Assembly: GCA_021775415.1 (NCBI GenBank) | Contig: JAJFHV010000013.1 | Coordinates: forward strand, 434,001-498,000 | Source of the DNA: Hyphomicrobiales bacterium | GTDB lineage: Bacteria > Pseudomonadota > Alphaproteobacteria > Rhizobiales > Rhizobiaceae | Direction of reading: 5' to 3' | Length of the DNA stretch: 64,000 nt | Part shown: one piece after another, positions 27,336-37,660 of the stretch | Layout of the letters: every line of letters starts with the position of its first letter | Numbering within the stretch: the first letter of the stretch is position 1 | Translations under genes and position numbers: made by a program | Notes under the pieces: model-generated | The model's input: only the letters and a program-made list of their open reading frames with translations | What the model was told of the DNA's origin: nothing | The model's database searches: none

Positions 27336-28463
27336 ATGCCCGGTCTTTTGCCCGACGTCGATCCTGACGGTCTTATAGAATTTTCAGTGGTCTTCACCGA
27401 CCGCTCGCTCAACCACATGTCGCAAACCTTCCAAAAGGTCATGAACGACATCTCCGCAACTTTGAAAAAAGTTTACAATGCCGAGGCCGCCGCTGTGATA
27501 CCTGGCGGCGGAACCTACGCGATGGAAGCGGTTGCCCGCCAGTTCGCAACCGACAAGAAGTGCCTTGTCATTCGTAATGGCTGGTTCAGTTTCCGCTGGT
27601 CGCAGATCATGGACGCCGGCAAGATTGCGGAAAGTACAACGGTTCTCAAAGCCCGCCGGACACTGGATAATCACCAGGCACCCTTTACACCGGCCCCGAT
27701 TGAAGAAGTCGTTGCGGCAATCAACGCGGAAAAGCCGGATATGGTGTTTGCCCCGCATGTGGAAACTGCTTCGGGCATGATCCTGCCCGATGATTACCTC
27801 AAGGCAGTTGGCGATGCGGTTCGTGCAAATGGCGGATTGTTCGTGCTTGATTGTATTGCTTCCGGCACAGTCTGGGTCGACATGAAAGCTGCCGGTGTTG
27901 ATGTGTTAATCAGCGCACCACAAAAAGGCTGGTCTGCTTCTCCCTGCGCCGGTCTGGTCATGTTGGGTGAGCGGGCGATAGAGAAGATCGCAACGACTGT
28001 CAGCAGCTCCTATGCATGCGATCTCAAAAAGTGGCTCGAAATCATGCAGGCCTACGAAAACGGTGGCCATGCCTATCACGCCACGATGCCAACCGATGCA
28101 TTGACGAAATTCCGCGATGTCATGGCGGAGACCGAAGCCTATGGCTTTGACAAGGTTCGTGCAGAACAATTGGAGCTCGGCGAAAAAGTCCGCGCTTTGC
28201 TTGAAGAGCATGGCTTCAAAAGCGTCGCTGCTGATGGCTTCAAGGCACCGGGCGTCGTGGTCAGCTACACGGATGATGCGGATATTCACAATGGCAAGAA
28301 GTTTGCAGCCAATGGTCTCCAAATTGCAGCTGGCGTACCGTTACAATGTGATGAACCGGAAGATTACAAAAGCTTCCGGATTGGTCTGTTTGGGCTCGAC
28401 AAACTTCATAATGTTGATCGCACTGTGGCTAAATTGCGTGAAGCACTAGAGGCTGGCAGCTAA
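27336..28463 (+). CDS. Class V aminotransferase (alanine/serine-glyoxylate aminotransferase family)
   Basis: A 375-aa PLP enzyme of fold type I. The Schiff-base lysine is K197 in LISAPQKGWSASP, the cofactor-binding loop is PGGGTYAMEAVARQFA, and the conserved Asp is in FVLDCIASGTVW. This subgroup includes alanine-, serine- and aspartate-glyoxylate aminotransferases. GAGGAGATAATC places the RBS 7-12 bases before the ATG. The gene stands alone between a GST and recR, with a stop 9 bases from the recR stop. It could draw on glyoxylate from isocitrate lyase to make glycine, but that is inference. Confidence 0.87.
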   Translation: MPGLLPDVDPDGLIEFSVVFTDRSLNHMSQTFQKVMNDISATLKKVYNAEAAAVIPGGGTYAMEAVARQFATDKKCLVIRNGWFSFRWSQIMDAGKIAESTTVLKARRTLDNHQAPFTPAPIEEVVAAINAEKPDMVFAPHVETASGMILPDDYLKAVGDAVRANGGLFVLDCIASGTVWVDMKAAGVDVLISAPQKGWSASPCAGLVMLGERAIEKIATTVSSSYACDLKKWLEIMQAYENGGHAYHATMPTDALTKFRDVMAETEAYGFDKVRAEQLELGEKVRALLEEHGFKSVAADGFKAPGVVVSYTDDADIHNGKKFAANGLQIAAGVPLQCDEPEDYKSFRIGLFGLDKLHNVDRTVAKLREALEAGS

Positions 28464-28472
28464 CAGCAGATT

Positions 28473-29090
28473 TCAAAAATCACTGCGGCTCTTGATGGCC
28501 GCAGTGAGCGTACCCTCATCCAGATAGTCAAGTTCACCCCCCACCGGAACACCATGGGCAAGGCGTGTAACTTTCACATCAAGGCCTTCCAGTCGATCCG
28601 TAATATAATGCGCGGTGGTTTGCCCTTCGACCGTTGCGTTGACGGCCAGGATAAGCTCGGCCTTTCCTCCAACGCTTTTCAGCCGAGATGCCCGGTCAAT
28701 CAGTTTGTCGATGCTGAGGTCTTCCGGCCCAACGCCATCCAGCGGTGACAGGGTGCCACCCAGCACATGATAAAGCGAGTTTACCGCATTGGCGCGCTCA
28801 AGCGCCCAGAGATCAGCGACATCTTCCACGACCACTATGGTTCCGGTATCCCGTCGCGGATCGGTACAGATGGTGCAAGGGTTGGCCGTATCCACATTTC
28901 CGCATTTCACACATTCGCTCACTTTGTCAGCGGCCTCAGCGGCAGCGCGCGCAAGTGGCAATAACAGCTGGTCTTTCTTCTTGATAAGATGTAATGCGGC
29001 ACGCCGGGCTGAGCGCGGGCCAAGACCCGGCAGCTTTGCCAACAGCTGGATCAGTGTATCAATTTCCGGGCCGGTTACTCGATTGGCCAT
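28473..29090 (-). CDS. recR: Recombination mediator protein RecR
   Basis: A 205-aa protein that with RecO loads RecA on gapped DNA. The helix-hairpin-helix [20 protein letters not shown], the Cys4 zinc finger ([18 protein letters not shown]) and the Toprim domain ([16 protein letters not shown]) are intact. The start [10 protein letters not shown] at 29090 has AGGGAG upstream. It is the last gene of dnaX-ybaB-recR, the order conserved across many bacteria. Confidence 0.97.
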   Translation of the reverse strand: MANRVTGPEIDTLIQLLAKLPGLGPRSARRAALHLIKKKDQLLLPLARAAAEAADKVSECVKCGNVDTANPCTICTDPRRDTGTIVVVEDVADLWALERANAVNSLYHVLGGTLSPLDGVGPEDLSIDKLIDRASRLKSVGGKAELILAVNATVEGQTTAHYITDRLEGLDVKVTRLAHGVPVGGELDYLDEGTLTAAIKSRSDF

Positions 29091-29168
29091 GATTGCAAGG
29101 CTCCCTGCGCCCAAGGACGCGAATCATCTTTCGACCATATTACAGTGAGTGGCGGCTAAGTGGCAGGT

Positions 29169-29492
29169 TCAACCGAAGGGCAATTTCATGCCCGGCGGCA
29201 GCGGAAGACCCGCCGTCAGTTCCTGGGTTTTCTTTGTATTCAGGTCTTCAACCTTGGCTTTTGCATCATTGTGTGCGGCAAGCACCAAATCCTCGATAAT
29301 ATCGCCCTCATCTTCCTTGATCAGGCTGGGATCGATTGACAGCGCGGTCATGTGTCCCTTGCCATTCAAGGTAACCTTCACCAGCCCACCACCCGATGTG
29401 CCGTCGGCTTCCATATCGGCAAGCTCTGCCTGCATGGTCTCCATCTTGGATTGCATTTCCTTGGCCTGCTTCATCAGATCCATAATGTCTTT
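29169..29492 (-). CDS. YbaB/EbfC nucleoid-associated protein
   Basis: A 107-aa DNA-binding protein ([20 protein letters not shown] then [20 protein letters not shown] and the tail [15 protein letters not shown]), length and motifs typical for the family, which binds DNA as a tweezer-like dimer and may assist recombination or replication. The start at 29492 is supported by GGCAGGAG 7-14 bases upstream. It lies between dnaX (41 bases) and recR (78 bases) in the conserved operon. Confidence 0.95.
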   Translation of the reverse strand, partial: KDIMDLMKQAKEMQSKMETMQAELADMEADGTSGGGLVKVTLNGKGHMTALSIDPSLIKEDEGDIIEDLVLAAHNDAKAKVEDLNTKKTQELTAGLPLPPGMKLPFG

Positions 29493-29533
29493 CATGTCAC
29501 TGCTCCTGCCGTTTGACCCCAATCGAAATGGGG

Positions 29534-31351
29534 TTACTCAACCTTGTCGTCAAGGTCATCATCAATTTCGGGATCCGGCGGCAAAACCGCCGTTTCATCC
29601 TTGCGAATGCGGATATCGACAATTCTGGAGCCTGGAAAGCGCTCTAGAATGGCCTCAACCGCAGGGTCTGAACGGGCTGTTTCAATCCGCGCCTCAGTCT
29701 CCTGCTTTTCCGCTTCATAAAGCGTTGGCCTACCTTCTTCCTTGCTCAGTGAGAGCATCCAGCGCTTGCCCGTCCAGGTTTCAATACGCTTGGCAAGATT
29801 AGGCAGGAAGTCTCTTGGAGGGTTTTCAACAAGGTTCATTTCCATCCGCCCATCGGCGAAGGAAACCACCCGGATATGACGCGCGATCAGCGTTTTGATT
29901 TGTAGGTCACGTTTGTCTTCCACAAGGAAAATCAATTCCTCAAAGCTGTTGAGCGTTCGTGTATTTGCTGGTGGCACCTGCTCATTTGGCCGGGTGTCAA
30001 TCGCCAGCTCTGTTGACTGCATTGCCAAAACCGGACCGCCGGACTGGGCGGGTGCTTCTGTCTGTACAGTCGATTGACCGCTTGTGGCGGGGCCAGCTTC
30101 GTCCGCAGGTGATGCAGGGGTGGGGGACCCATTCGGTGTCGCAGCAATTTGTGTGGAAGGACTGGCCTCCCTCACCTGACGGGCAAGCTCATCCGGCGTT
30201 GGCAGGCTGGAAGCATGGGTCAACCGTACCAACACCATTTCGGCCGCAGATAACGCCCGCTCCGAACTGCTGACCTCGTTGATGCCTTTTATCAGTATTT
30301 GCCAGGCCCGGCCCAGCACCCGCACGGACAGTTTTTCTGAAAACTCCAGCCCACGGGTTTTTTCTGCTTCAGACAACGCCGCATCACTGGCGCTGTCAGG
30401 CACGTATTTAAGGCGGGTAACCAGATGGATGAAATCCGCAAGGTCACTCAACACGACAAGCGGTTCGGCACCAATTTCATATTGCGCCTTGAGTTCACCA
30501 AGTGCAGCAGCGATGTCTCCCTTCATCACATGCTCAAACAGATCGATAATCCGGGCACGATCCGACAGGCCGAGCATTGTTCGCATCGTCTCAGCGGTGA
30601 TTCCGACTTTACCATCAGCAGTGCCGTGGGCAATTGCCTGATCCAACATGGATTGCGCATCGCGCACGGATCCCTCCGCCGCCCGTGCAATGATCGCCAG
30701 CGCATCGCGTTCGGCTGAAACATTTTCCTTGTCGCAAATTTCAGAGAGGTTTTGGACCAATTCGCCCACCTCGACCCGGCGCAAATCGAAACGCTGACAT
30801 CTGGAAAGCACTGTCACAGGCACTTTACGAATTTCAGTCGTCGCAAAGATGAATTTCAAATGTTCCGGCGGCTCTTCAAGTGTTTTCAAAAGCCCGTTGA
30901 AGGCACTTTTGGAAAGCATGTGCACTTCATCGATGATGTAGACCTTGTAGCGGGCAGTTGCAGGACGATATTGGGCTGAATCGATCAGATCCCGCATCGC
31001 ATCAATACCGGTATGGGAGGCAGCATCCATCTCGATCACATCCATGTGCCGACCTTCCATGATGGCCCGACAGTGATCACCTTCCTCCTTCAGTTCTATT
31101 GACGGCGCGTCGACATCACCATTTTTGAAATTAAGCGCGCGGGCAAGAATTCGGGCAGTAGTGGTCTTGCCGACACCGCGAACACCGGTCAGCATATAGG
31201 CCTGCGCAATACGGCCGGTCTTGAACGCATTGGTAAGGGTTTGGACCATTGGCTGCTGGCCGATCAGATCATCAAAAACCTGTGGCCGGTATTTTCGAGC
31301 CAACACCCGATAGGGCTTACTGGATGGAGTATCTTTGCCGTTGTCACTCAT
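29534..31351 (-). CDS. dnaX: DNA polymerase III subunits gamma/tau
   Basis: A 605-aa clamp-loader ATPase that opens the sliding clamp and, as tau, tethers polymerase cores. The Walker A motif is [16 protein letters not shown], Walker B lies in [10 protein letters not shown], and the SRC motif is in [11 protein letters not shown]. The zinc module between Walker A and B keeps only one Cys ([12 protein letters not shown]); the other three Cys of the E. coli module are absent, a feature I recall in rhizobial DnaX. The C-terminal part (residues about 370-605) holds a Pro/Ala/Thr-rich linker and the tau domain. The start at 31351 (MSDNGKDT) precedes the first conserved block. Confidence 0.96.
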   Translation of the reverse strand: MSDNGKDTPSSKPYRVLARKYRPQVFDDLIGQQPMVQTLTNAFKTGRIAQAYMLTGVRGVGKTTTARILARALNFKNGDVDAPSIELKEEGDHCRAIMEGRHMDVIEMDAASHTGIDAMRDLIDSAQYRPATARYKVYIIDEVHMLSKSAFNGLLKTLEEPPEHLKFIFATTEIRKVPVTVLSRCQRFDLRRVEVGELVQNLSEICDKENVSAERDALAIIARAAEGSVRDAQSMLDQAIAHGTADGKVGITAETMRTMLGLSDRARIIDLFEHVMKGDIAAALGELKAQYEIGAEPLVVLSDLADFIHLVTRLKYVPDSASDAALSEAEKTRGLEFSEKLSVRVLGRAWQILIKGINEVSSSERALSAAEMVLVRLTHASSLPTPDELARQVREASPSTQIAATPNGSPTPASPADEAGPATSGQSTVQTEAPAQSGGPVLAMQSTELAIDTRPNEQVPPANTRTLNSFEELIFLVEDKRDLQIKTLIARHIRVVSFADGRMEMNLVENPPRDFLPNLAKRIETWTGKRWMLSLSKEEGRPTLYEAEKQETEARIETARSDPAVEAILERFPGSRIVDIRIRKDETAVLPPDPEIDDDLDDKVE

Positions 31352-31449
31352 GGCCAAGACTATAGAACGATTGTTCGTCGAGGTCATAGGGGCAATAGCC
31401 TCAATCAGCCATTTATCCAAAAGCAGGCGCTAATTTATGAGTGAAAAGT

Positions 31450-31546
31450 GGAAGACCGGTATAGGTAACCCGAGTAAAACTCGTTGGGGCTGCTTCCTTC
31501 CGGATCTGACCCGGTTGGCGAGGTGCTCGTCCACCACCGACCTTCC
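31450..31546 (-). ncRNA. ffs: Small signal recognition particle RNA (4.5S type)
   Basis: On the minus strand the stretch at 31484-31515 reads as the SRP domain IV hairpin: AACCGGGTCAGATCCGGAAG followed by GAAGCAGCC, the almost invariant loop that binds Ffh. The flanks pair: GGAAGGTCGG (31546-31537) with the 3' end ACCGGTCTTCC (31460-31450), and GACGAG with CTCG further in. A length of about 97 nt is normal for the bacterial small SRP RNA. Placement just upstream of dnaX is usual in alphaproteobacteria. Exact ends are estimated from pairing. Confidence 0.93.
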
Positions 31547-31668
31547 GAGGGAACATATCGGCTTTCGAGGTGAAAAAAGCAAGGAATTGATTCAACTACC
31601 GGGCAAAATCTTGAGCGCGGACAGGCGTTTGAACATGGCACAAAACAGTCATTGAAAGCCGAAGCCAG

Positions 31669-31702
31669 TGCGTCCGCTTTCGGGGGAAGAGCGGTCCAAA
31701 TC
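31669..31702. repeat. Two-hairpin repeat, CGGGGG-loop module
   Basis: TGCGTCCGCTTTCGGGGGAA followed by GAGCGGTCC is a single module of the repeat family; a decayed first module (GGCACAAAACAGTCATTG, 31638-31655) lies just before it. The repeat sits in the 316-base gap between ffs and the dehydrogenase gene, which otherwise shows no coding sequence. Confidence 0.6.
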
Positions 31703-31862
31703 AGCAACCCACAGTTTTCCTCGCAACCCGAACACAGCCTTACCTTTTCCAGGTTGCCATTGGAAACTCGATCTCGAAACCGATGCTCTTTAGAGAAACT
31801 AGGTGGTTTTCTGATGCTACTTTGAAAAGAGTGAGTAAACGATCAGGTTTGCCCATGTACAG

Positions 31863-34283
31863 TTATCCACGCGGGATCAGGTTCTGCGGATCATATAAAC
31901 TGGTGCCGCAAACCGCTGCCGATATTTTCTCAGCCAGCAAATGGCATTCAAGCTTTGTGCCTTCTTTCGCAAATTCAGGCAGGATATATGCCATTGCAAT
32001 ATTCTGGTTTGTCCGATGGCCCCAACCGGCGGAGGTGATCGTGCCCACCACCTCGTTTCCCCGGAAAACCGGCTCTCCCGGCTGGGCCGGTGCGGTATCG
32101 CAATCAAGCGTCAGAAGTACCCGGTGTTTCTTGAGACCTGCTTGTATCTGTGTCTGCAACCCCTTCTTGCCGACAAATTGTTTCTCCACATCCACAAAGA
32201 AGTCCAACCCTGCCTCAATAGGGTTAAACTCGGTAATGAAATCCGATTTCCAGTGTCCATATCCCTTCTCAAGCCGCATCGATTCAATCGCATAACCACC
32301 AAAGGGAGTGATGCCAATTGGCTCACCTGCCTTCATCAGGATTTCGTAGGCCTGCTCAAGTTGCGGGTTGGGAATGTGCAGTTCATAGGCAAGTTCACCG
32401 GAATAACTCACCGACATGACAACTGCCTCGATGTCGCCCATGATGACGCTGCGCACCGACATCCATGGAAATTCCTCCCTTGAACACTCTATGGCGGGAC
32501 ACACTGTTTGCAGCAGTTCTCTGGACTTCGGACCGGCGATCACCAGCGTTGTATAGGCGTTGGTGAGACTTTTGATCTGGATATCAGAATTGGTCGGAAG
32601 ATGATCCGTCAACCAGTCCATGTCGTGCAATTCTGCGGCGGCAGCGGATCCCCACCAGATCTTTTCGTCATCAACAAGTGCCAGCGTTGCTTCGCCTAGT
32701 ACATTGCCCTGTTCAGTCAAAAAATAGCAAAGGCCAACTTTGCCGGAATTCTTCGGTACTCGGGAACACATCAGACTGTCCAGCCAGTCGCGCGCATCGG
32801 CTCCCCTTATCTCGTATCGGTTAAAGCCTGATATCTCGGCAACACCAACACTGGTTCTGACAGCCTCAACTTCGCGTCCAACAACCTCATGCCAGTTGGT
32901 GAAATGATAGGAATGCTCTTCGTGAAAATCCGGGGTTGGTTTGAAAAACGAGGCCCGCTCCCAGCCATTGACGGTGCCGAATTCAGCGCCCTGCGCTTTC
33001 AATACCAGATATAGAGGCGTGGCTCTGGCAGGACGTCCTGCGGGACGATGTTCGTGGGGCATGTGCCAGCGAAATTCATGCTGGTAGTCTTCAATTGCCT
33101 TTAGGGCCGTGTATTTTTGGGTCGCGTAATCACCCAGACGACGCGGGTCCAGCTGCCAGGTGTCCCATTGCGCTTCGCCATGGACCATCATCTGGGCGAG
33201 CATTTTACCGTAACCACCTCCTTCGCCAATGCCGACACGAAGGCCGTTCATCGACCACAGATTACGCTTGCCTGGATGATGGCCAACCAGCGGTCCGGCA
33301 TCGGCTGTGTAGGTGATCGGCCCATTGATGATTGATTTAATCCCGACCTCCTGAAGGCAGGGAAGTCGCTCGAAAATTGCACCGAGTTTAGGTAGGCAAC
33401 GGTCCAGATCATCCGGGCAAAGTGCATTGACGAAATCCGGATCGACCCCGTCGAGCCCGAATGTCTTGCACTCATGTTCGTAAACGCCAACCAGCAAACC
33501 ATCCTTTTCCTGACGCATGTAGAATGTGTCGCGCGGACAGCGCACCATCGCAACGCGGTTCTCGCGGTCAATCAACTCCTCAACCGGCTCAGTGACAAAG
33601 TACATGTGTTCCATCGACACCACCGGATATTCAATGCCGAGCATCGCGCCGATTTCATTTACCCGGTAGCCGCCAGCATTGATGACGTGCTCACAAGCGA
33701 TGTCGCCCTGCTTGGTGTGAACTATCCATTCGTGGTTGGGTTGCTGGGTCAGTCCTGTTACCGGATTGAACCGATAAATCTCGGCACCGGCATTGCGTGA
33801 ACGTCGCGCCAGTGCCTGACAAAGCTGGGCTGGATCAATGTCACCATCAACCGGATCCCAAAGCGCTGCGATCACATCATCAGTGTCAAGCAGTGGATTG
33901 CGTTCAACAGCCTCCTCCGGTGAGATGATCTCCAGGCTAACGCCCATCCCCTTTGCAACCGAGATGATGTGTTGGCATGCATCCAGTTGCTCCTGATCGG
34001 TGATTAGTCGCAATCCACCCACCGCATGATGATAGTTTATCGGATAATCCGGATCTTCCGACAGTTCCTTGTACAGCGCTATGGTTTCGCTTCGCAGACC
34101 GAGCAAGAGTTGATTAAACGCCAGGTTTGGGCATTGCGCAGCCGAATGCCAGGTGGTGCCGGATGTGAGCTCATGCGCCTCCACCAGTACGACATCTGTC
34201 CACCCCTCGCGGGTCAAGTGGTAGAGTGCGGAACAACCTCCAATCCCACCGCCAACCACGACAACTTTCGCGCGTTCCTTCAT
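31863..34283 (-). CDS. Dimethylglycine/sarcosine dehydrogenase-like flavoprotein (DAO + GcvT)
   Basis: An 806-aa two-domain enzyme. The N-terminal half is a D-amino-acid-oxidase-type flavoprotein with VVVVGGGIGGCSALYHL and SGTTWHSAAQCPN, whose His aligns with the flavin-linked His of dimethylglycine dehydrogenase. The C-terminal half (from about residue 420) is a GcvT aminomethyltransferase fold that holds tetrahydrofolate. Such enzymes demethylate N-methylated amino acids and pass the one-carbon unit to THF. AAAGGGC upstream supports the ATG. The gene is monocistronic; a LysR gene lies upstream in the same orientation. Substrate (sarcosine, dimethylglycine or another N-methyl amine) is not decided by sequence. 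Confidence 0.88.
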   Translation of the reverse strand: MKERAKVVVVGGGIGGCSALYHLTREGWTDVVLVEAHELTSGTTWHSAAQCPNLAFNQLLLGLRSETIALYKELSEDPDYPINYHHAVGGLRLITDQEQLDACQHIISVAKGMGVSLEIISPEEAVERNPLLDTDDVIAALWDPVDGDIDPAQLCQALARRSRNAGAEIYRFNPVTGLTQQPNHEWIVHTKQGDIACEHVINAGGYRVNEIGAMLGIEYPVVSMEHMYFVTEPVEELIDRENRVAMVRCPRDTFYMRQEKDGLLVGVYEHECKTFGLDGVDPDFVNALCPDDLDRCLPKLGAIFERLPCLQEVGIKSIINGPITYTADAGPLVGHHPGKRNLWSMNGLRVGIGEGGGYGKMLAQMMVHGEAQWDTWQLDPRRLGDYATQKYTALKAIEDYQHEFRWHMPHEHRPAGRPARATPLYLVLKAQGAEFGTVNGWERASFFKPTPDFHEEHSYHFTNWHEVVGREVEAVRTSVGVAEISGFNRYEIRGADARDWLDSLMCSRVPKNSGKVGLCYFLTEQGNVLGEATLALVDDEKIWWGSAAAAELHDMDWLTDHLPTNSDIQIKSLTNAYTTLVIAGPKSRELLQTVCPAIECSREEFPWMSVRSVIMGDIEAVVMSVSYSGELAYELHIPNPQLEQAYEILMKAGEPIGITPFGGYAIESMRLEKGYGHWKSDFITEFNPIEAGLDFFVDVEKQFVGKKGLQTQIQAGLKKHRVLLTLDCDTAPAQPGEPVFRGNEVVGTITSAGWGHRTNQNIAMAYILPEFAKEGTKLECHLLAEKISAAVCGTSLYDPQNLIPRG

Positions 34284-34396
34284 CTGTGAATATGCCCTTT
34301 GCCTGTTGTCGGATAGTCATTCGAACACAGTCACAGGAAAACCAGGGAGAGAGAATATCCATTTGCGACACAATTGCTGCCTGCAAGTTTCCGCGT

Positions 34397-35296
34397 TCAA
34401 TTCAGGTGAGTATCTGCGCGGAGTTGGGCTACCATAAAATCAACAAACGCCCGGACTTTGGCCGAAACCATTCGGCCCTCCTGATGCACGACGTGGATCG
34501 GAAGAGGTGCTAACTCAAACTCGCCAAGTACCCGCTGCAAGCGCCCATCTGAAAGGTAAGGCGCGATCTGATAAGACAGAAGCCGCGAGAGCCCCCACCC
34601 GCCAACAGCCAATGCAATTACCGCATCATTGGTGTTCATTCGAACCTTCGGCCCTGTTCGAACCGAGAGCGGTCTACCGTTTTCCTGAAACATCGAATTG
34701 GGGGAATTTGTAATGGCGAACGACTGAATCAAACGATGGTTCACGAGGTCGTCAGGATGCTGCGGTACCCCATATTTTTCAAGGTATGCAGGAGAAGCAA
34801 ACATCATTTGGCGAACAGTTCCACAACGCGTTGCGATCAGGGAAGAATCCGGCAATTCACCAATTCGGATGGCCACATCCAGCCCTTCATCCATCAGATT
34901 GACAACCCGGTCAACAAACAGGGTACGGGCAGTTAGTTGCGGATGAATATCAAGAAAATCCCCTAATATCGGGGTAACATACATTCGTCCAAACAATACC
35001 GGTGCAGTGATGTGCAATTCACCCCGCGGGGCCGCATGAGATCCAACGGCGGCTTCCTCGGCTTCGGCAAGCTCTTGTAATATGCGCCGGCCATCCTCCA
35101 GAAACCGGCGCCCGCTTTCTGTCAACCGGACCGACCGGGTGGTGCGAACCAGCAAACGCGTCCCGAGTTGATCTTCAAGCATTGAGATTGCCCGGGTCAC
35201 AGCGGGCGATGACATGTTCAATTTGCGGGCAGCGGCCGCGAAACCCTGATGGTCAGCGACCTCTATGAAAACTTCAATCGAGCGAAACTTGTCCAT
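34397..35296 (-). CDS. LysR-family transcriptional regulator
   Basis: A 299-aa regulator with an N-terminal winged helix (residues 1-60: DKFRSIEVFIEVADHQGFAA, then RKLNMSSPAVTRAISMLED) and a periplasmic-binding-like effector domain. The sequence resembles the large AcrR/DsdC-like group that controls oxidoreductase or hydrolase genes. It is divergent from the three-gene operon starting at 35414, separated by 117 bases with two T-N11-A dyads, the usual LysR arrangement. The effector is unknown. Confidence 0.93.
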   Translation of the reverse strand: MDKFRSIEVFIEVADHQGFAAAARKLNMSSPAVTRAISMLEDQLGTRLLVRTTRSVRLTESGRRFLEDGRRILQELAEAEEAAVGSHAAPRGELHITAPVLFGRMYVTPILGDFLDIHPQLTARTLFVDRVVNLMDEGLDVAIRIGELPDSSLIATRCGTVRQMMFASPAYLEKYGVPQHPDDLVNHRLIQSFAITNSPNSMFQENGRPLSVRTGPKVRMNTNDAVIALAVGGWGLSRLLSYQIAPYLSDGRLQRVLGEFELAPLPIHVVHQEGRMVSAKVRAFVDFMVAQLRADTHLN

Positions 35297-35301
35297 TCTA
35301 T

Positions 35302-35365
35302 TATTCCATATATCGGAATAGTTTATTCAATAATAAGCATATTACGATGTTACATGAAATAACAT
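35302..35365. promoter_or_regulatory. LysR-type operator dyads
   Basis: Two inverted repeats of the T-N11-A form lie between lysR and the divergent operon: TATTCC-N7-GGAATA at 35302-35320 and ATGTTA-N7-TAACAT at 35347-35365. Their centres are 45 bases apart, about four helical turns. The first overlaps the lysR start region, consistent with autoregulation. Confidence 0.65.
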
Positions 35366-35413
35366 ACCTTCAATCCATTAAATGAAACGACGCTCCGCCA
35401 GACAGGAAACACC

Positions 35414-35878
35414 ATGACCCGTCCACCGCTTCCACCGTTTACCGAAGAGACTGCCCACCAAAAAGTTCGTGCAGCGGAAGATGGCTGGAATTCACGCGAT
35501 CCTGCCAAGGTGGCATTGGCCTACACACCAGATAGCAAATGGCGGAACCGCTCGCAGTTTGTGAAGGGCCGTGACGAAATTGAAGCGTTTCTTGCCGCCA
35601 AATGGCAGCGCGAAAATGAGTACCGTCTGATCAAGGAATTGTGGGCATTCACGGACAATCGCATCGCCGTCCGCTTTGCTTATGAATGGCACGACAAAAG
35701 CGGCAACTGGTTTCGTTCCTATGGCAATGAAAACTGGGAATTTGCTGCTGATGGACTGATGCAACTCCGCATCGCCAGCATCAATGACCTTGCGATCACT
35801 GAAGCGGAAAGAAAGTTCCATTGGCCGCAAGGGCGCAGACCGGATGACCATTCGGGTCTCAGCGATCTGGGTCTCTAA
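35414..35878 (+). CDS. NTF2-like protein, DUF1348 family
   Basis: A 154-aa protein of the SnoaL/NTF2 fold: [38 protein letters not shown] and [20 protein letters not shown] are the DUF1348 signatures. Members are small, cytoplasmic, probably dimeric proteins of unknown function, possibly isomerases or hydrolases. First gene of a LysR-associated operon with a PNPOx-like protein and a secreted hydrolase. Confidence 0.9.
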   Translation: MTRPPLPPFTEETAHQKVRAAEDGWNSRDPAKVALAYTPDSKWRNRSQFVKGRDEIEAFLAAKWQRENEYRLIKELWAFTDNRIAVRFAYEWHDKSGNWFRSYGNENWEFAADGLMQLRIASINDLAITEAERKFHWPQGRRPDDHSGLSDLGL

Positions 35879-35915
35879 GAGAGCACATGTTCATTTCAAA
35901 CAATGGGGAAAATCC

Positions 35916-36545
35916 ATGGCACGCGCATTTGCAGAGTTAAGCTTCACACCCTCGGTTCTTGCCATGCAGGAGCTTCAGGGATCAGCCGAATCCTATGCCA
36001 AGTTTCTAGAGCCTGAAGCTGAACGCGGGGACCGCATTGGGCCTGCAGAGGCGGAATTCATTTCCCGAATGGACGGGTTTTATCAGGCAACGGTATCAGA
36101 AACCGGATGGCCGTATGTGCAGTTTCGGGGAGGCCCAAAAGGCTTTCTCAAAATACTGGACGACAAGACCATTGCTTACGCTGATTTTCGGGGAAACCGT
36201 CAGTATGTCAGCACTGGCAATTTGGCCGACAACGACAGGATTTCAATAATCTTTATGGATTACCCCAACCGGCGCAGGCTCAAATTATTGGGCCGGGTGA
36301 AGCTTGTCGACAAACAAGAAGACAGTGAACTCCTGTCAGGTTTGCAACCTGAGGGCTATCGCGCCCTGCCGGAACGCTCGGTGGTTATCACCGTTGAAGC
36401 GCTTGACTGGAACTGCCCACAACACATTCCCCAACGCATGACCCTGGAAGAGCTCGAACAGCAACTTGCACCCCTGCGTGAAGAATTGGCTCGCCTCAGG
36501 GCTGAAAACGAAGAGCTTAAGAATACGCCTAGGTTGAAAAACTGA
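35916..36545 (+). CDS. Pyridoxamine 5'-phosphate oxidase-like flavin protein
   Basis: A 209-aa split-barrel protein. The motifs [36 protein letters not shown] and [19 protein letters not shown] match the PNPOx-like group annotated as flavin-binding oxidoreductases with unknown substrates. The last 40 residues ([20 protein letters not shown] and on) form a clear coiled coil, unusual for this fold. The ATG at 35916 (MARAFAEL) fits the domain start; the frame is open further upstream but overlaps the preceding gene. It follows DUF1348 by 37 bases. Confidence 0.9.
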   Translation: MARAFAELSFTPSVLAMQELQGSAESYAKFLEPEAERGDRIGPAEAEFISRMDGFYQATVSETGWPYVQFRGGPKGFLKILDDKTIAYADFRGNRQYVSTGNLADNDRISIIFMDYPNRRRLKLLGRVKLVDKQEDSELLSGLQPEGYRALPERSVVITVEALDWNCPQHIPQRMTLEELEQQLAPLREELARLRAENEELKNTPRLKN

Positions 36546-36609
36546 TCTGCGTAAAATCCAGAGGCGGCAAAAGCTGCCTCACCAACCGCCCTCGAAAGGA
36601 GGACACAAA

Positions 36610-37590
36610 ATGACCTACTCACTCAAATCAATTTTGGGAGCAAGCCTCCTGGCGCTGACCGTTTCGGCACCGGCCTTGCTACCATCACCTGCACTCGCGG
36701 TTGACGCTGCGGTGGCCACGGAGCTTTCACAGGTTTCCTATCGCTCAGAGACTATCGATGGTGTGAAAATTGCCTATCGTGAAGCTGGGGATCCCTCCAA
36801 GCCTACGGTCTTGTTGCTGCATGGTTTTCCGACATCTTCTCACATGTTTCGAAACCTCATTCCGGCGCTTTCCAAAAAATATCATGTAATTGCGCCGGAC
36901 TACCCTGGATATGGTGCATCGGATATGCCTTTGGCTAAAGACTTTGAATATTCTTTCGCCAAGATTGCCGACATGATGACCACCCTTATCGACCGCAAAA
37001 ATGTCGGGCGATATTCAGTCTATCTCATGGATTACGGCGCACCGGTCGGTTTCCGGATGTTTGCAAGTGATCCTGAGCGGGTTGCTGGATTTATTATCCA
37101 GAACGGCAATGCCTATGAAGAAGGGTTGCGCGAGTTCTGGGACCCGATCAAAGCCTATTGGGCCGAACCAACAGCTGAAAACGGCGACAAGCTGAGAGGG
37201 TTTTTGACTCTGGATGCAACCCGTTGGCAGTTCACCCACGGCACGCAAAACCCTGAAAAGATCAGCCCTGACAATTACTGGCATGTTCAGTATTTGCTCG
37301 ACCGGCCAGGCAATCAGGAGGTGCAGCTCGAACTATTTCTCAACTACGGAACCAATGTCGCTGAATACCCGAAATGGCAGGCACTGTTCCGCAAACACCA
37401 GACACCAACGCTTTTGATGTGGGGCAAGAATGACCCAATCTTCCCGGCTGAAGGAGCGCACCCTTACAAGCGTGATTTGAAAAATCTTGAGTTCACCCTG
37501 TTGGATACCGGCCACTTTGCACTTGAGGAATATGGTTCGGAAATCGCGGGTAGAATGATCGACTTCCTGGATCGCAATACACAGAAGTAA
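36610..37590 (+). CDS. Exported alpha/beta hydrolase (haloalkane dehalogenase/epoxide hydrolase group)
   Basis: A 326-aa hydrolase with a Sec signal peptide ([20 protein letters not shown], cleavage near ALA), so it acts in the periplasm. The fold shows the oxyanion motif [20 protein letters not shown], the nucleophile in LMDYGAPVG (an Asp as in dehalogenases and epoxide hydrolases rather than Ser), and the catalytic His in [19 protein letters not shown] (36594-36602) is a strong RBS. It is the last gene of the operon and is followed by a terminator. Which C-X, ester or epoxide bond it cleaves is unknown. Confidence 0.9.
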   Translation: MTYSLKSILGASLLALTVSAPALLPSPALAVDAAVATELSQVSYRSETIDGVKIAYREAGDPSKPTVLLLHGFPTSSHMFRNLIPALSKKYHVIAPDYPGYGASDMPLAKDFEYSFAKIADMMTTLIDRKNVGRYSVYLMDYGAPVGFRMFASDPERVAGFIIQNGNAYEEGLREFWDPIKAYWAEPTAENGDKLRGFLTLDATRWQFTHGTQNPEKISPDNYWHVQYLLDRPGNQEVQLELFLNYGTNVAEYPKWQALFRKHQTPTLLMWGKNDPIFPAEGAHPYKRDLKNLEFTLLDTGHFALEEYGSEIAGRMIDFLDRNTQK

Positions 37591-37604
37591 GCTTCATATA
37601 AACG

Positions 37605-37637
37605 AGCCGCGCTACCTGACTGGCAGCGCGGCTTTTT
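37605..37637 (+). terminator. Rho-independent terminator
   Basis: AGCCGCGCT (37605-37613) pairs perfectly with AGCGCGGCT (37625-37633) and is followed by a T-run at 37633-37637. It closes the operon of 35414-37590. Confidence 0.92.
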
Positions 37638-37660
37638 ATTTTTCCCATTGAGAGAATGGC

